A stretch of 64,000 nt of DNA, taken from Tenebrio molitor (lineage: Eukaryota; Arthropoda; Insecta; Coleoptera; Tenebrionidae). A program made the translations under genes and the position numbers. The stretch is from the NCBI RefSeq assembly GCF_963966145.1, contig NC_091049.1, forward strand, positions 8,494,001 through 8,558,000. The letters run 5' to 3'. Shown here piece by piece: positions 53,131 to 64,000 of the stretch. A model generated the notes under the pieces. It searched no databases. It saw nothing but the letters and a program-made list of their open reading frames with translations, and was not told the origin of the DNA. Each line of letters starts with the position of its first letter. Position 1 is the first letter of the stretch.

Positions 53131-54230
53131 GTGTTGCAAAACTCTGCCGAGATGTATTCAGCTGCCGATTATGTTGAGATGTTGATTATTACCTTTGGAG
53201 AAAGCGGACGGAACGCTAGGGAGGCAGCAAGAATTTTCTCTGATCGTTTTCCTGACCGACCTTCTCCTGATCACAAAACAATTTTGAGAGTACTTGCTAG
53301 GGCTCAAGAAACAGGGAAAGTTTTGCCGAATCGAAATGAAATTGGCGGAGGTGCACGAACCGCACGGACCTTGGCTAATGAAGAGGCAATACTGAATATC
53401 ATTGAAGAAGATGGAACTAGGAGTATAAGAGAAATTGCCCAAGAGGTAGATATCTCCAGCAGATCGGTACATCGCGTTTTGAATGAGAACCGACTTCATC
53501 CTTTCCACTATACTCGGGTGCAACATCTCGAACCAGAAGATTACCCTGCTCGAAGAAAATTTTGTGTTTGGTTGCTTAATAAAGCGGCAGAAGACGAAAA
53601 TTTTATTTCACGGATCTTGTTTTCGGACGAATCAAGTTTTGGTCGGCAGGGATGTTTCAACCATCGAAATTTGCATGATTTTCCGTAAATTTATGGTCAG
53701 GACTAGTGGGAGATTCAGTGGTAAGTCAAGATTGTAAAAAATAAAGAAAGCGTGTTTAGGTATTCTTTATTTTCAGATCGGACCTTTTGAATTCCCTATG
53801 CGTTTAACAGGAGCAGTGTACGCAAACTTTTTAAACATGGAACTAGCTCATTTATGTACTTGAAAATATTCCATTGATTTTTCTCGTAAATCAGTGGTTC
53901 CAACATGACGGGGCACCACCCCATTTCAGTCGCAATGTGCAAGGTATTTTGAATCGAATGTATCCTAATCGTTGGATCGGACGAGGTGGTCCACGCCACT
54001 GGCCTGCACGATCTCCGGATCTCAATCCTCTGAATTTTTTCTTATGGGGGTATGTGAAAAACGTTGTTCACAACCGACCCATTCATAACGAGGAGGATCT
54101 TCGAAACAGATTACAAGAAGCTTTTGGAACAATTACACCTGAAATGGTCAGGGGCTCTAAATTAAACTTACTACGGCGTGCACAACTGTGTCTCGAAATG
54201 AATGGTGGACATTTTGAGCATCTCCTTTAA
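53131..54230 (+). pseudogene. Mariner-type transposase with intron, inactive
   Basis: Frame 1 (from ATG 53152, MYSAADYVEMLIITFGESGR) carries the double helix-turn-helix and the first catalytic motif (ILFSDESSF). Sequence coding for part of the catalytic domain is deleted after NLHDFP. It resumes as LWSGLVGDSV, then a 56-bp intron (53721-53776, GTAAGT...TTTCAG) and IGPFEFPMRLTGAVYANFLN. After another frameshift it reads NQWFQHDGAPPHFS and WIGRGGPRHWPARSPDLNPL to the end, LEMNGGHFEHLL, at 54230. The spacing from the second Asp (QHDG) to the third motif fits the DD41D group. The third Asp is replaced by Asn (PLNFFLWG where PLDFFLWG is expected), so it is catalytically dead even without the deletions. 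Terminal repeats were not found. Confidence 0.8.
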
Positions 54231-54239
54231 TTCTCCTTT

Positions 54240-54714
54240 CTTTGAGTTTTGTTTGTGTTTCGCTTTGTTATTATTTGCTTTCGTTGTATTAAACTCGGTT
54301 CTTTTTAGAACCACCATTTGTTGTTTGCTTTACGACTTCCGCCCAATAATAAATTTGTATTAATAGTTGCGGGCTATACGATGACAACTTTTATTAAATT
54401 TATTCAGGCATATTATGGTGACCATTGGTTATTTACCAATATTAAAAGGAAAGTAACATTGGATATTAAAATATTTCAATGACAAATTCCCTCATGTTAT
54501 GAAAACAGTTGATATTGACCAATAGTGTGCCGAATATCGCGAAAAAATCTAGTCATGGTCAGAAAATGCGTCTTCCGCCGCCAAATATCTCCCTTCCGGT
54601 GAAAACCAACGTTGACAAGGCTTTTGTTTTTGTTGGTAACATAAATTAATGAACAAAATGTCAGAAAATTATTTTGACGTTTTCCGAAATGGATTTAAAT
54701 AGTAGTTTATTTGA
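54240..54714. other. AT-rich non-coding DNA
   Basis: 3' flank of the mariner remnant; no gene or repeat boundary recognised. Confidence 0.4.
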
Positions 54715-54803
54715 CGAGTTTGTGTGTAAATTGGGTTTTTTTTTGTCACGCGTGGGCTCAGGAGTGCCAAAAAAGGCCCAATTTACACACGAACGAGTTG
54801 AAT
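54715..54803. repeat. Palindrome with GTTTGTGTGTAAATTGGG arms
   Basis: ACGAGTTTGTGTGTAAATTG with GG is mirrored by CCCAATTTACACACGAAC, with a T run facing an A run. The centre TCACGCGTGGGCTCAGGAGTG has no CGAG pair. Same size class as the CGAG-core palindromes. Confidence 0.55.
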
Positions 54804-55069
54804 ACAAGTTGTGACATTTATCAAAATCCGTTCACATAGGAGAAAATTCTCAAATTCTGACAGTGTCCAACAAAAAAAATCGTTTTAGAAACGACTCCAG
54901 CAATGATATTGACTACAGTGTGAAAACAATTTGGAATATAACAGGTAAATTGTTGCAGGAAAAGTGCCACGATGAATATAAACTAACCTTTAATCCGTTT
55001 TGTGATGTTGTTCCGAATGTTTGTTTGAATTGTTCATTCGGGAATTTGTCTAGACAAATACCGGGTGTA

Positions 55070-55500
55070 TTATGAAAAATCCTTGGTGCTAAACTTCCTT
55101 ATTTTTTATCCGATTTTATTAAATATACGTCATATTATATATTATATTTTTTGACAGACCGCAGCTAACTTTGTTTTTTTAAGTTGCACTGTATATTTTT
55201 TTATCTTTATTCTGATAGATGTTTATCTTCTGAATACACAAACATTAAAATAAAAAATCAAGAATTTGTTTTTAATAAAAAAAATTGAATTTCCAAAAAT
55301 CAAGTAACCATAGCAAATGTTCGAAATTACCTCCATTCTCGCTAAGACATATTCGACACCTTCCACTGACGCCCATTGCGGCGTTTAATAAAATTTCTGA
55401 TGGTATTTGTTCACATATTGCTACGATTCTTCTTACTGAATCATCTCTGTTATCGGCCGGTGTCAAATAGACATTGTTTTGAATGTCCATAGTTCTCTTA
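55070..55500 (-). pseudogene. Mariner-type transposase C-terminal remnant
   Basis: On the minus strand (55490-55300) reads RRIVAICEQIPSEILLNAAM then GRCRICLSENGGNFEHLL, the C-terminal helix and NGGHFEHLL-type ending of DD41D-like transposases. Beyond the coding end, 55061-55090 contains ACCGGGTGTATTATGAAAAA, a likely transposon terminus. The other end and the catalytic domain are missing. Confidence 0.6.
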
Positions 55501-55735
55501 GTAACTTTGCAAAATTAAAGTGCACTTTTATTACTGTTTAATGTGACTGCTTGATTTTTTTTTAAATTACATTATTTTTTCATTTCTTCTTTTTGTTTCT
55601 ATGTATGAGCATGGTTGTTTACATTTTCATATTCAAAATAAAAATCTATAAAACCGAGCAAAAAAAAATTAATGGTGCAATTTGAAAATTAATTATCAAA
55701 ATGTTTCTAGAGTGAAAAATAAATTATAATAGCTA

Positions 55736-57577
55736 TAGTTTGTCCAGCGAGAGATTGGTTGACATAAAAATCACTAAATTCTACGCAGAGAAAGTAGTAC
55801 CTAGCGCGCGTAAAATTTGAAATATATCCTTCAAGCAGTAACATTTTGTGCTCTGAAATTATGCTCTAATTAATGAAGTACCTTAACGAATAAGAGATAA
55901 AATGAATGAAAATATTACAGTTGCAGTATTTTACACGAAGACGTGTACCTACTCTTGATAACTACTTGCGTCAAGAATATTTAAAAGTAAAACTTCAACC
56001 ACCAAGATCGTTTATATATCAATTTTATATCAATGCGAAATCAAACGACTTAATTTTGCTGGTCGTGAAATGTCTACGAAATTGTTGTGTTCAAAATAGC
56101 GGAAGATTAGTTCGTGAAGCAAAATTTGGGAAACTTCTCAGGGGGCTAGGAGTTAAAATAAAACAATTCCTTGGGTTGAAGGATGCCTGTATTTAATTTT
56201 TCAAATAAATAAAATCAAATACGTTCTTGTTTTCACCTGCAGTAAGTGATTAATTTCAAATTAAATTTCTGAATTATGGACAGTGCTGCCGAGTATCCTT
56301 AAGACATAATACGTAGATAATATAAACATAAAACAAAAATGGACAACGAGATCGTCAAGGTTAATTTAAATTAAATCCTGAGACTTCCTGCAGACGTTTG
56401 TCTGAATGACCGAATATCGTGCGCCAGTCTGAATTCAATTTGTCTTATTAAAATATATTTTAGAATATTAACTTTACTTATTGAATAAACATCAGAAGAA
56501 CCTGTGGCGGTAGAAGACTGAAAATTTAAAAAAAGAAATATTCCATTGAAAAAAAAACTATCTTTACAGTACACAACCCTTGTCTTACTGCTCTGCACCA
56601 TATCATTGAGTACAAGCTGAACTTCTTGCTTAATATTGCAATGCAAGTCTGCTGTAACTCTTCTGGGATGCTGCGTCGTCAACTTTCTTGATGATGTTTT
56701 AGTTGGACCACCTTCACACTTTGACACTGTGTTTTTGCTAACTCCTGAGCATCTCGCAGTGATCTTTAAGAAAAATACTTTTAACCCTTGACTAATCTGA
56801 CCTAATCAAGGATGATGTCAATAAAATTATGATATAATACTATTCTGTGTTATAAGGTATGAAAAGCAACCTCCAGTGGACTTTCAGTTGTAAGTTTTTC
56901 ATTTATGAAAAATGAATAAGCACTTGCATCATCCTCTGGGCTGCTGGGTTGCCAGCTACAGTCAAATAGCTTCGGGTTGCCTACAAAACAGTTTTAAAGC
57001 AATATAATTAAATTAAAAATATTATCTTCATACCTTTGCATCAGTCTAGATATTGTTCATGATATCACTAAAGGGATTCATGTTTTTAAATGGAAATATC
57101 ACTTAAAAAAGGCACTCGAAGGTAAACAGGGGTAATAGGGAACTTATAGAACAGAAACAACTAAATAAACACCACAAAAAAAAAATAGTTAAGCAAGAAA
57201 TAACGAACAAAACACACATTACTTGGAGGTTAACAATACAGAACTTAGTCAATACAAACCAACAAACTAACTTATTCCAAATAATTAAGAAGTTTTAAAC
57301 ACAACAAAATACCTCACTTGAAGATGAAAGAGCAAATAAACCACACACGGTGTTGACGATTCAAAATGACAGCGGCAACGACAACAGCCGAAATTTGACA
57401 ATTTGCTGTGACAGCATAAATTGGCGTAGGATTACAATGCCCACGAAATTATTTCAAAGTTACCACCACAATAATTTATTTTTAATTTTTTTTTGTATTG
57501 TACTCTAGTGCATTTTGTTGTGTTGGGTTACAAGCCTACAATTTAAACTCTCCCAATCTCTCGCTGGACGGAGTTTA
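55736..57577. mobile_element. 1.8-kb element with GTCCAGCGAGAGATTGG ends
   Basis: TTTGTCCAGCGAGAGATTGG at 55739 is mirrored by CCAATCTCTCGCTGGACGGA at 57554. The interior holds two unassigned ORF fragments. On plus (55906-56196) the ORF has a basic C-terminus. On minus (56371-56727) it reads SKCEGGPTKTSSRKLTTQHP with further minus-strand fragments. The latter recalls the linker after a helix-turn-helix in some insect DDE transposases. Likely a decayed DNA transposon; superfamily uncertain. Confidence 0.45.
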
Positions 57578-57751
57578 CCACCTTTTTGTACATAATGATT
57601 CTTTTGTGTTACGTAAATAAACTCAACAGTTCAATGTCAAATTTTGGCGGGAGGTTGGGCCAACCCAAAAAAAATGAAACATTCTAGGGATTTCTTTTTT
57701 TCTGCTAACATAATTTAACAGGTGGTGGATTTTTGATTTGGAAACAGATTA

Positions 57752-59355
57752 TACCCCCTGTCCGTTCTCAAACTCGAACATAGGCAATTAACATTGAATT
57801 GAACGTTTTTGCTGATTCCTGCTCGCCAATTGAACTTACAGGTAAGGTAATGGTATCAATAGAAAGATAAAATTATTGCGCTTGAAATGATACCAGTATT
57901 AAGATTAAAGGTGGTATTTTTATTTTAATATGCTAATTTAAAACTTTGCGATTTTTAAATATGACATGCCATGATTTTCAAATTTGACAGCATTTGTAAA
58001 AAATTTGAAATTTGTTGGTTCAAGTCAAGCGAAAAATGAATTGTTACTCCAATGAAGAACGAATTTTTATGGTAAAAACCTTTTACAGTGGCGTTAGTTT
58101 GCGGAGAGTTAGAGATTTGTTTGCCGTAAAGTTTCATACCAGACCTATACCTTCTGTTAGTACTATTCACAAATTTGTACAAAAATTTGAAGGATGTGCA
58201 AATATTTCTTTAGAATCAGAAGCTAGGGGTGGTAAGTAATAATATTTTGTATTAGTAAGAGAAAATATTCAAAAACAATAATTATATCGCAGGAAATAGA
58301 CAAATAGTTGACCGCACAGAAGAACGTGTTTTGGCGATGGTAAATTTGGACCCAACATCCAGTTTAAGGCAAATTTCCCTTGAAGTAGGTTTATGCAAAT
58401 CGCGGATACAGACTATCCTCAGAAAATATAAATATCATCCCTACAAGGCACAGTGCCATCAAGAGATATTTGCTGTTGACGAAGAAAGTAGGAGTGCCTT
58501 CTGTTGTGAAATGCAGGAGCGTGCTAACAATGATCGTCGCTTTCTGTCGGCAATTTGCTTTACAGACGAATGCACTTTTACGTTAAATAACGAACCAAAT
58601 GTTCAAAACACGCGATATTGGGCTCAGGAAAACCCTAGAGTTAATATTTCTACTCGAACTCAGTATCCTCAAAAAATTAATATCTGGGCTGGGATTTTTA
58701 ATAACAATATTATTGGTCCATTTGAAATAGAGGGAAATTTAAATTCAGCAACTTATTTAGATTTATTAGTAACTAAGGTAGGACCTGCATTGGAAGAAGT
58801 TGCAAGAGAAAATCAGGAAATCTGGTTCCAACAAGATGGCTGTCCCGCGCATTTCGGCCTAGGAGTTTTAGGAAATTTTTTAAATGATTCATTTCCAAAT
58901 TGTTGGATTGGTAGAGGTGGTGCTATAAATTGGCCAGCAACTTCTCCTGATTTAGCACCTTGCGACTTTTTCTTGTGGGGCCACCTTAAAAGCAAAATTT
59001 ACAAAAGACGCCACCCAGATATTAATTCTTTGAGAGAAGCAATAACTGCCGAGTGTGCGTTAATTACTGAAAGGCAGTTGGCTAATGTAAGAAATGCTTT
59101 TTATAACAGATTGGGGTATTGCTTATTTCAAAACGGGGGGTTATTTGAATATTTATTGTAATTTTACCTTTTTCTTTAGTTTCTTTGCTTTTTTTTTATT
59201 AAGAATTTTATAATAAAAACTGCTTTTAAAATGTTAATTACTTTATTATTATTAATTCTTTAATGTGTGATGTATAAAAATAATAGCATAATGCCTATAA
59301 ATTGAATGCACAATGTTAATTGCTTATGTTCGACTTTGAGAATGGACACCTGGTA
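57752..59355 (+). mobile_element. Complete Tc1/mariner-type transposon
   Basis: Ends are TACCCCCTGTCCGTTCTCAA with ACTCGAACATAGGCAATTAA, and the inverse TTAATTGCTTATGTTCGACT with TTGAGAATGGACACCTGGTA. Imperfect 45-bp inverted repeats are bounded by TA. The 1.6-kb element encloses one spliced, uninterrupted transposase gene, so it may be recently active. Confidence 0.85.
58036..59161 (+). CDS. Mariner-type transposase, intact, one intron
   Basis: Exons 58036-58231 and 58293-59161 with a 61-bp intron (GTAAGT...ATCGCAG) give 354 residues. The N-terminus MNCYSNEERIFMVKTFYSGV leads into a helix-turn-helix (RRVRDLFAVKFHTRPIPSVS), and exon 2 brings a second (SSLRQISLEVGLCKSRIQTI). The catalytic triad is visible: ICFTDECTF, WFQQDGCPAH and SPDLAPCDFFLWG. 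The second and third Asp are 42 residues apart, one more than the DD41D group. The protein ends FQNGGLFEYLL, the usual family C-terminus. It cuts and pastes the surrounding element at TA sites. ATG 58036 was chosen as the first Met; upstream in-frame codons lack ATG. No stop or frameshift is seen. Confidence 0.85.
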
Positions 59356-59429
59356 TGTTATAACTAACTATTTAGATTTGTTTGCATTTATTTCATAAAG
59401 TCTCCAGTTGTACCATTTAAAAATAAAAT

Positions 59430-59471
59430 TCAGCATTACCAACTTAAACAGTCCTTCTTGATCACCCCGTA
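59430..59471. mobile_element. Solo end of the GGTGATCAAGAAGG element family
   Basis: TTACCAACTTAAACAGTCCT with TCTTGATCACCCCGTA equals the right terminus of the MITE at 52432-52667; no left end was found nearby. Confidence 0.6.
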
Positions 59472-59507
59472 AAAGTATATTAGAGTTGGCTCCATCCTGG
59501 TTATTGA

Positions 59508-59720
59508 AAATTTGTTACACAGTCTATAGGACTGGTTTACAAATCTATGAGGGGCATGATGACCAACTCAATAGACCGGGACCAATGGCTTAACGTGACT
59601 TCCGAATCACGAGACAGAATATAGCCTCTTTTTTTTTTAATTTCGCCCTGGGTCGGAATCGAACCTGCGACCCTCGCGTCCCTGAGCCGAAACGGACTCC
59701 CTTAGGCTATATTCTGCCTT
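59508..59720 (-). mobile_element. tRNA-derived SINE, copy 2
   Basis: Same element and orientation as 34812-35028, starting GGCAGAATATAGCC on the minus strand, with B box GGTTCGATTCC, an A-rich linker and the shared body. Differences are few: one base in the T-arm region, linker length and a short TA insertion. The two copies define the unit. Confidence 0.75.
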
Positions 59721-59814
59721 GATTATTGATTTAAATTGTTGCTGAGACAAACCTATTTAGCAACTTAATGGTTGTATAATTCATTAATTCTGTGTAGGTA
59801 TTGGACAATTGTGT

Positions 59815-60545
59815 ACTGATTTATTCCTGCGTTTTGTCATATTGCTTCTTAAAAGCACAAACATTAGCGCTGTTAACGACTGTGTTATCTAATTTGTTCC
59901 AGGTTTCAAATGCGCGGTTTGTTAGGAAATATTGTCGAGAAGATGTCTTAAATTTCTCTTTCTTAAGCTTGTATTGGTGTCCTCGTAGTCGGGGGTCCGT
60001 TTGCATGTCTATGAACTCCGAGGTGTCACCGGGCTATATATTGTGTGTTTATCTATATATCTGGATCATATCTGCTCTATCATATCTGACTTCTAATTCA
60101 GGCAATTGTAGAATCTTTAACCTCTCTCTGTAGGGCTTATGTTTAAAGCCTGTCGGCCATATTGTACTCGGTTAAGCATATGTATATCCTTCACATGATA
60201 GGGTCTCCAAACTGATATTGCATACTCTAAATGGAGCCCCAGAAGCCCTTCTAGCGGCTTTGGCGCTCTGGTTGCCCCAATTCAACTTGTTATTAACGAG
60301 GACGGCCAGATCATTTTGATTTTCAACTGCAGTGATGTCTCGGTTTCCAAGTTGATATAATTTTTTTGGATTGTTGAAACCAAGATACACGACGGAACAT
60401 TTGTCCAGATTCAAGGGTAAACACCACTGATCACTCCATTCAGTCACAAAATTTAAATCAATTTGTAGCTTGTTAATATCTACATTCATTGGATCAACTA
60501 AAGATTTTTACGTCATCTGCGTAAGCTGCAAAAGGACATTGTAAT
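59815..60545 (-). pseudogene. CR1/L2-like non-LTR retrotransposon reverse transcriptase, C-terminal remnant
   Basis: On the minus strand, in order: CPFAAYADDVKIF (YADD catalytic motif near 60510-60540), then after a shift INKLQIDLNFVTEWSDQWCL, PLNLDKCSVVYLGFNNPK, and DLAVLVNNKLNWGNQSAKAA. Next come LKHKPYRERLKILQLPELEV and RADMIQIY, and finally RGHQYKLKKEKFKTSSRQYF with LTNRAFETWNKLD. This is the end of the reverse transcriptase and the post-RT domain of CR1/L2-type elements. Stops and frameshifts separate the parts, and the 5' portion is missing, cut by the Tc1-like sequence that begins near 60560. Confidence 0.75.
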
Positions 60546-60571
60546 CTGGCAAGCAAGTCAGATGTGTAAAC

Positions 60572-61120
60572 GAATGGAAGAACGTGCTCTTCACAGATGA
60601 ATCCAGATTTAATCCTAGATCACCAGACGGTTGTAAGAAGGTGTGGCGAAAACCAGGGGAGCGATACAGTCAATGCTGCATATCTCCCAGTAGTGGATAT
60701 AATGGAGGCAGTAGTATGATCTGGGCTGGTATATCTTTAGAGGCCCACACCGATTTGGTGTTTGTTGAAAATGGCGCAATGACGGTACATAGGTACATCC
60801 TGGAATGTGTAGAATCTCATGTGGTTCCCTATGCGTCATTTATTGGCGAGAATTTTCTTTTTATGGATGACAATGCTCGCCCGCACATGGCGAGAATTAT
60901 CGTTGGATATTTGGAACAAGTTGGTATACGACTTCTTCCGTGACCAACCAATAGTCCCGACTTGAATCCAATAGAGCACGTCTGGGATTTTCTTGGCAAA
61001 AGAGTGAGACGTCGCCAACTCCGACCGGAGACGTTGAATGGCTTAAGAGTGGCTCTGGAGGAAGAATGTGCTCAAATACTCTCATTCAAAGTATGCCAAA
61101 TGTTTTTTCACTACTAGTAA
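60572..61120 (+). pseudogene. Tc1-like transposase, catalytic part with one stop
   Basis: Contains the full DD34E order of Tc1 enzymes: LFTDESRFN, SMIWAGIS, FMDDNARPHMARI, then LLP, an in-frame TGA (60942-60944, probably from TGG), PTNSPDLNPIEHVWDFLGKR and the C-terminal LNGLRVALEEECAQI. The N-terminal DNA-binding part is missing. The probable 3' inverted repeat of this element (TTTTTTGAGCGGCAGTGTA) ends at about 61783, with palindrome element C inserted between. Confidence 0.75.
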
Positions 61121-61196
61121 TAAAGTCTAGCGTTATCGGTTGTCATAGAACACCGAGAAGTTTCGTTTTTCTACGTTGGCTCAGTGACAGGTAAAT

Positions 61197-61531
61197 AATT
61201 TTTCATTATTAACCAGTGGTGAATAATGGAACAACCATCACCTAGCAACGAAAGATTGTCGTCTATTTCATTGGTTAACGTAGACGATTTTCATACCAAC
61301 TGTCAAGAAATGACAACTCGGACCCGTCGCATCCGACAAAATAATTTGATTAATTATTATTATCAGAAAGGGTTTTAACGTATCTAGTAGTGAAAAAAAT
61401 AGTATATAAACCACGGTGGAGAAGTCCCTTATAGCCTTCGCGCCTTACAACCCTCGGCGCGCCTCGGGCTCTAATCTTGGCGCTCTGGCTATAATCATGA
61501 ACTTCTCCACCTTGGTATATAATATACTATT
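61197..61531 (-). mobile_element. Palindrome-bearing element C (minus orientation)
   Basis: The palindrome at 61399-61531 starts AAAAATAGTATATAAACCAC with GGTGGAGAAGT and ends ACTTCTCCACCTTGG with TATATAATATACTATT. Its centre at 61453-61466 reads CGAGGCGCGCCGAG on the minus strand. The tail palindrome CATTATTAACCAGTGGTGAATAATG-like lies at 61201-61226, so the element runs right to left. It lies between the transposase and 3' end of a Tc1-like remnant, so it is younger than that. Confidence 0.6.
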
Positions 61532-61789
61532 AAGAGACGCTATCAGAGCTCGCGGTGGTAATACCCGTTATTAATGTTGAATTAGTAGTGTTATTGTAGG
61601 TCTTAATTTCATGTTAATTGATCAAATATTCCATTATTTTTGTTAATTTAACTTTTCTTCATTTCGTTTTTTCATTGTAAAGATGGTGTTACTTATTTAA
61701 ACACAATTTAAGAGATTTCATGATTTTTCATGTACCACAATAACAGTTTTGTAGGTGTCCGGAATTTTTTGAGCGGCAGTGTATAACTG

Positions 61790-64000
61790 TAAGTCCAGAA
61801 ATCTCGTCTGTTATCAGGCCGGTATTGTTCAGAGCACAGGTTTCACGTTTACAACATAACCTTGCCGGTTTGTTTATCTTAATAGCTGATAAAATGGGTG
61901 GGGTATGGATCTGATCTATTGGCTGCACTGTTATTATCTGCGTTTAAATAAAATTGCTCAGTAACAAAATGTCTCTAGAGTGAAAATAATATGTACTAGT
62001 TATCGTGTCAAAAATAAATTGCTCCTTATATTTCGAACTTTTAGGGAAATAACGTTTTTCATGTTGTGTGTAACTAGAATTTTCAAAAGTAATTTGAAAT
62101 GCTTAAGGTTGGTTACTTTGACTGACCTCTATAACAGTGGCAACCAGTCTGCCAACTCAAATTTAACTCTAAAAAATTCTCCTAGGAACCAGGATCGAGC
62201 CTACTTTCTCTTATACCGTGCCTTCAAATAAATTCGAAATTAGAGTAGGTTGTGATTAATATTTTTTCTCTATTAACGGTTGGTAATAGACGTTTAAACA
62301 CGTGTATTGTGTTGACCAAGGTCACTGCTGTGCCTTTAAAAATGTTATGTTACCAGCTTCATAATAAAATCGAAGCTTACTCTATAATCAATTCACTTTT
62401 ATAATGACGAACTAGAGTTACCAAATTTTGTAACTTTTGTCTTGTGAACACATCTTTTTACCGCGAATTTGGGCTTTTAAAAAGTTAGGTTATGGGTCAC
62501 GTTATTTGTTCTGTCAAAACTGGTCCCAATCAAAGTATAGTGAAATTAAACTTGTTTAATTATTTTGAAAAAAAAGCAAAGTTGCACAAAACAAATACGA
62601 AAAGGCAGTTGAACGTAACAATGAAATAATTTTACATTTTGCTACTCATCTTCGTCAGCGTCGATGTTTTCTAAGTCCGAATCGGAATCTTCAACCAAAT
62701 TAACAATAATTGGGGATATGTCATGCATGCTAAAGTTTCCCATAAACCTAGCTCTTGTTCTTCATTTAAAATTTTGTACATACTTCTGGGACTAAAGCCT
62801 GTACAGCACTTAGGGAGAGTTTTATTTTAGATTAGGATTTACCGAAAAAACATCCGCCACTGCTTCTACAATTTTTCACTTTACGTATTTACGTTTCCAT
62901 TATCTCCATGAGTAAGTAATTTGTTTTATTTTGTTGAAAGCCTTTATTAAAATGTGCTGCTTCGTCTGCTTGCTTATTGATGCTTTACTCCGTTTTGGAA
63001 ATTCATTCATTTTGGCAGTGACAATAAGACAATAGGGGCGTTCAACACTCCAATCGGTTAACTGTAATCGTGATCAAGCGATTGTAAAGCGATTTACACC
63101 CTTGTTGAACATGTTTCCATCATTGCTGTCAGTGTCAACTCCAACTGTCAAATGAACTGCGTTATCAACACTTTACGACTCACAGCATACACATTAGTCC
63201 AGTCAATATAAACATTCGACCTTGCAAAAGGTCATGTAGTTCTGATTTTTTAATATGTTTTTTGGACCTCAGCCAAGAGTAAAAAACCAAATTTGCAACT
63301 TCGAAAAACTTGTGCGCGCTGCGTGGTAGCCGAAGAACAGCAAAATTTTCGCACTATTTTCAGTTTTTGCTCAATATCTTTGAAGATATGAGTCTAACAG
63401 AAAAGGGTGAACTTATCTTTTTTAAACTAGATTAAATTCACTTCAGTTTGAGGCCTAAGCAAACTTTGTGCGTCCAGCAGTTTCCGAGATACAGCTCTTC
63501 AAAAATTGGGTATTTTCTCCACGAAGTGAAATTTTTTTGTTTATTTCTCTTTTTTTTAAATATCGTCAAAAATACCCGCCCCATGAGAAAAATCAAGGGC
63601 AATGAACTTGAAGCGTATTCATTTAGCTTTAAACTGAGATCTGATGGGCAGCTGCAGGTTCAATGCTTCTCTAAAAAGTGACATATAACCGAAAACCTCG
63701 AAAAAGGGAATTTGGGAAAAATAAATGAAAACAAGTTTTCAGCGCATCAAACATCACGTATAGGGCCTAAACCGATCAAATAAGTTATTTTAACGTAATT
63801 TAGTATGTGTGGTTAACAACTTGAAGGGAGTCTTTGAAGTCGGTGGAGAAATACTGCCCTCAGCGCCAGACTTGTTCTGATTGTATGGAAAATCATCAAC
63901 TACCCCAAGTATGCTCCTTTCAAACGAGTTCACTAAGCAGGTGACAAGTGGTCTTGACTTTTATGGCTCAAAAATTATTTTCCTCTCATTTATCCGCACC
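61790..64000. other. Non-coding, unassigned
   Basis: No gene is supported. A short minus-strand reading at 62645-62725 ends EDSDSDLENIDADEDE before a stop and could be the acidic tail of a decayed protein. No other motif, repeat end or RNA was recognised. Confidence 0.35.

Overview
The window looks like nuclear DNA of a beetle (Coleoptera), AT-rich and packed with transposons. The evidence is an interstitial array of TCAGG, the telomere repeat of most beetles, carrying an R1-clade retrotransposon of the telomere-targeting kind. It is supported by GT-AG introns of about 50 bp, an insect gustatory receptor, and a very dense MITE and Tc1/mariner load. Tenebrionid affinity is a guess. No tRNA, rRNA, CRISPR or bacterial-type operon is visible.

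Host genes. (1) 3809-4095, minus: first coding exon of a myotubularin-related lipid phosphatase of the MTMR3/4 type; the rest lies beyond the left edge. (2) 9678-10553, plus: two short spliced ORFs eight bases apart on what looks like one transcript, an 85-residue RRM-like protein followed by a 113-residue acidic protein. (3) 11179-14707, minus: a complete five-exon secreted protein of 452 residues with a cobalamin-binding-like alpha/alpha barrel and a DUF4430 tail (Drosophila CG3556 / intrinsic-factor-like). Its 3' end converges on gene 2. (4) 42885-46339, minus: a complete six-exon gustatory receptor of 429 residues. A decayed receptor fragment lies at 51260-51470.

Mobile DNA by region. 0-3 kb: an inverted pair of 112-bp MITEs and two larger MITEs. 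15-23 kb: palindrome-bearing elements, a crypton-like recombinase remnant, a truncated Tc1 and several MITEs. 25-29.5 kb: the R1-clade element in TCAGG repeats. 30-35 kb: THAP/P-like and MULE-like remnants, a minisatellite and a tRNA-derived SINE. 35.5-41.8 kb: a nearly intact RTE-like retrotransposon flanked by 591-bp direct repeats, with a foldback element in its TA tail. 46-53 kb: nested MITEs. 53-59.4 kb: intron-containing mariner transposons, one apparently intact. 59.5-61.8 kb: a second SINE copy, a CR1/L2-like reverse transcriptase remnant and a Tc1 remnant.

Most unusual signal. At least seven long imperfect palindromes with unrelated arms (7078, 15536, 15979, 20074, 45914, 51814, 61399) share a small centre, CGAG-N(6-10)-CGAG, usually with an inner inverted repeat close to GGCGTWAGCC. 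Several are followed by a tail of short palindromes whose half-site recurs in that element's own arms. One (20.1-20.9 kb) carries an ORF resembling the N-terminal domain of crypton tyrosine recombinases. I read them as non-autonomous tyrosine-recombinase elements with element-specific binding sites. That is an inference from this one window.
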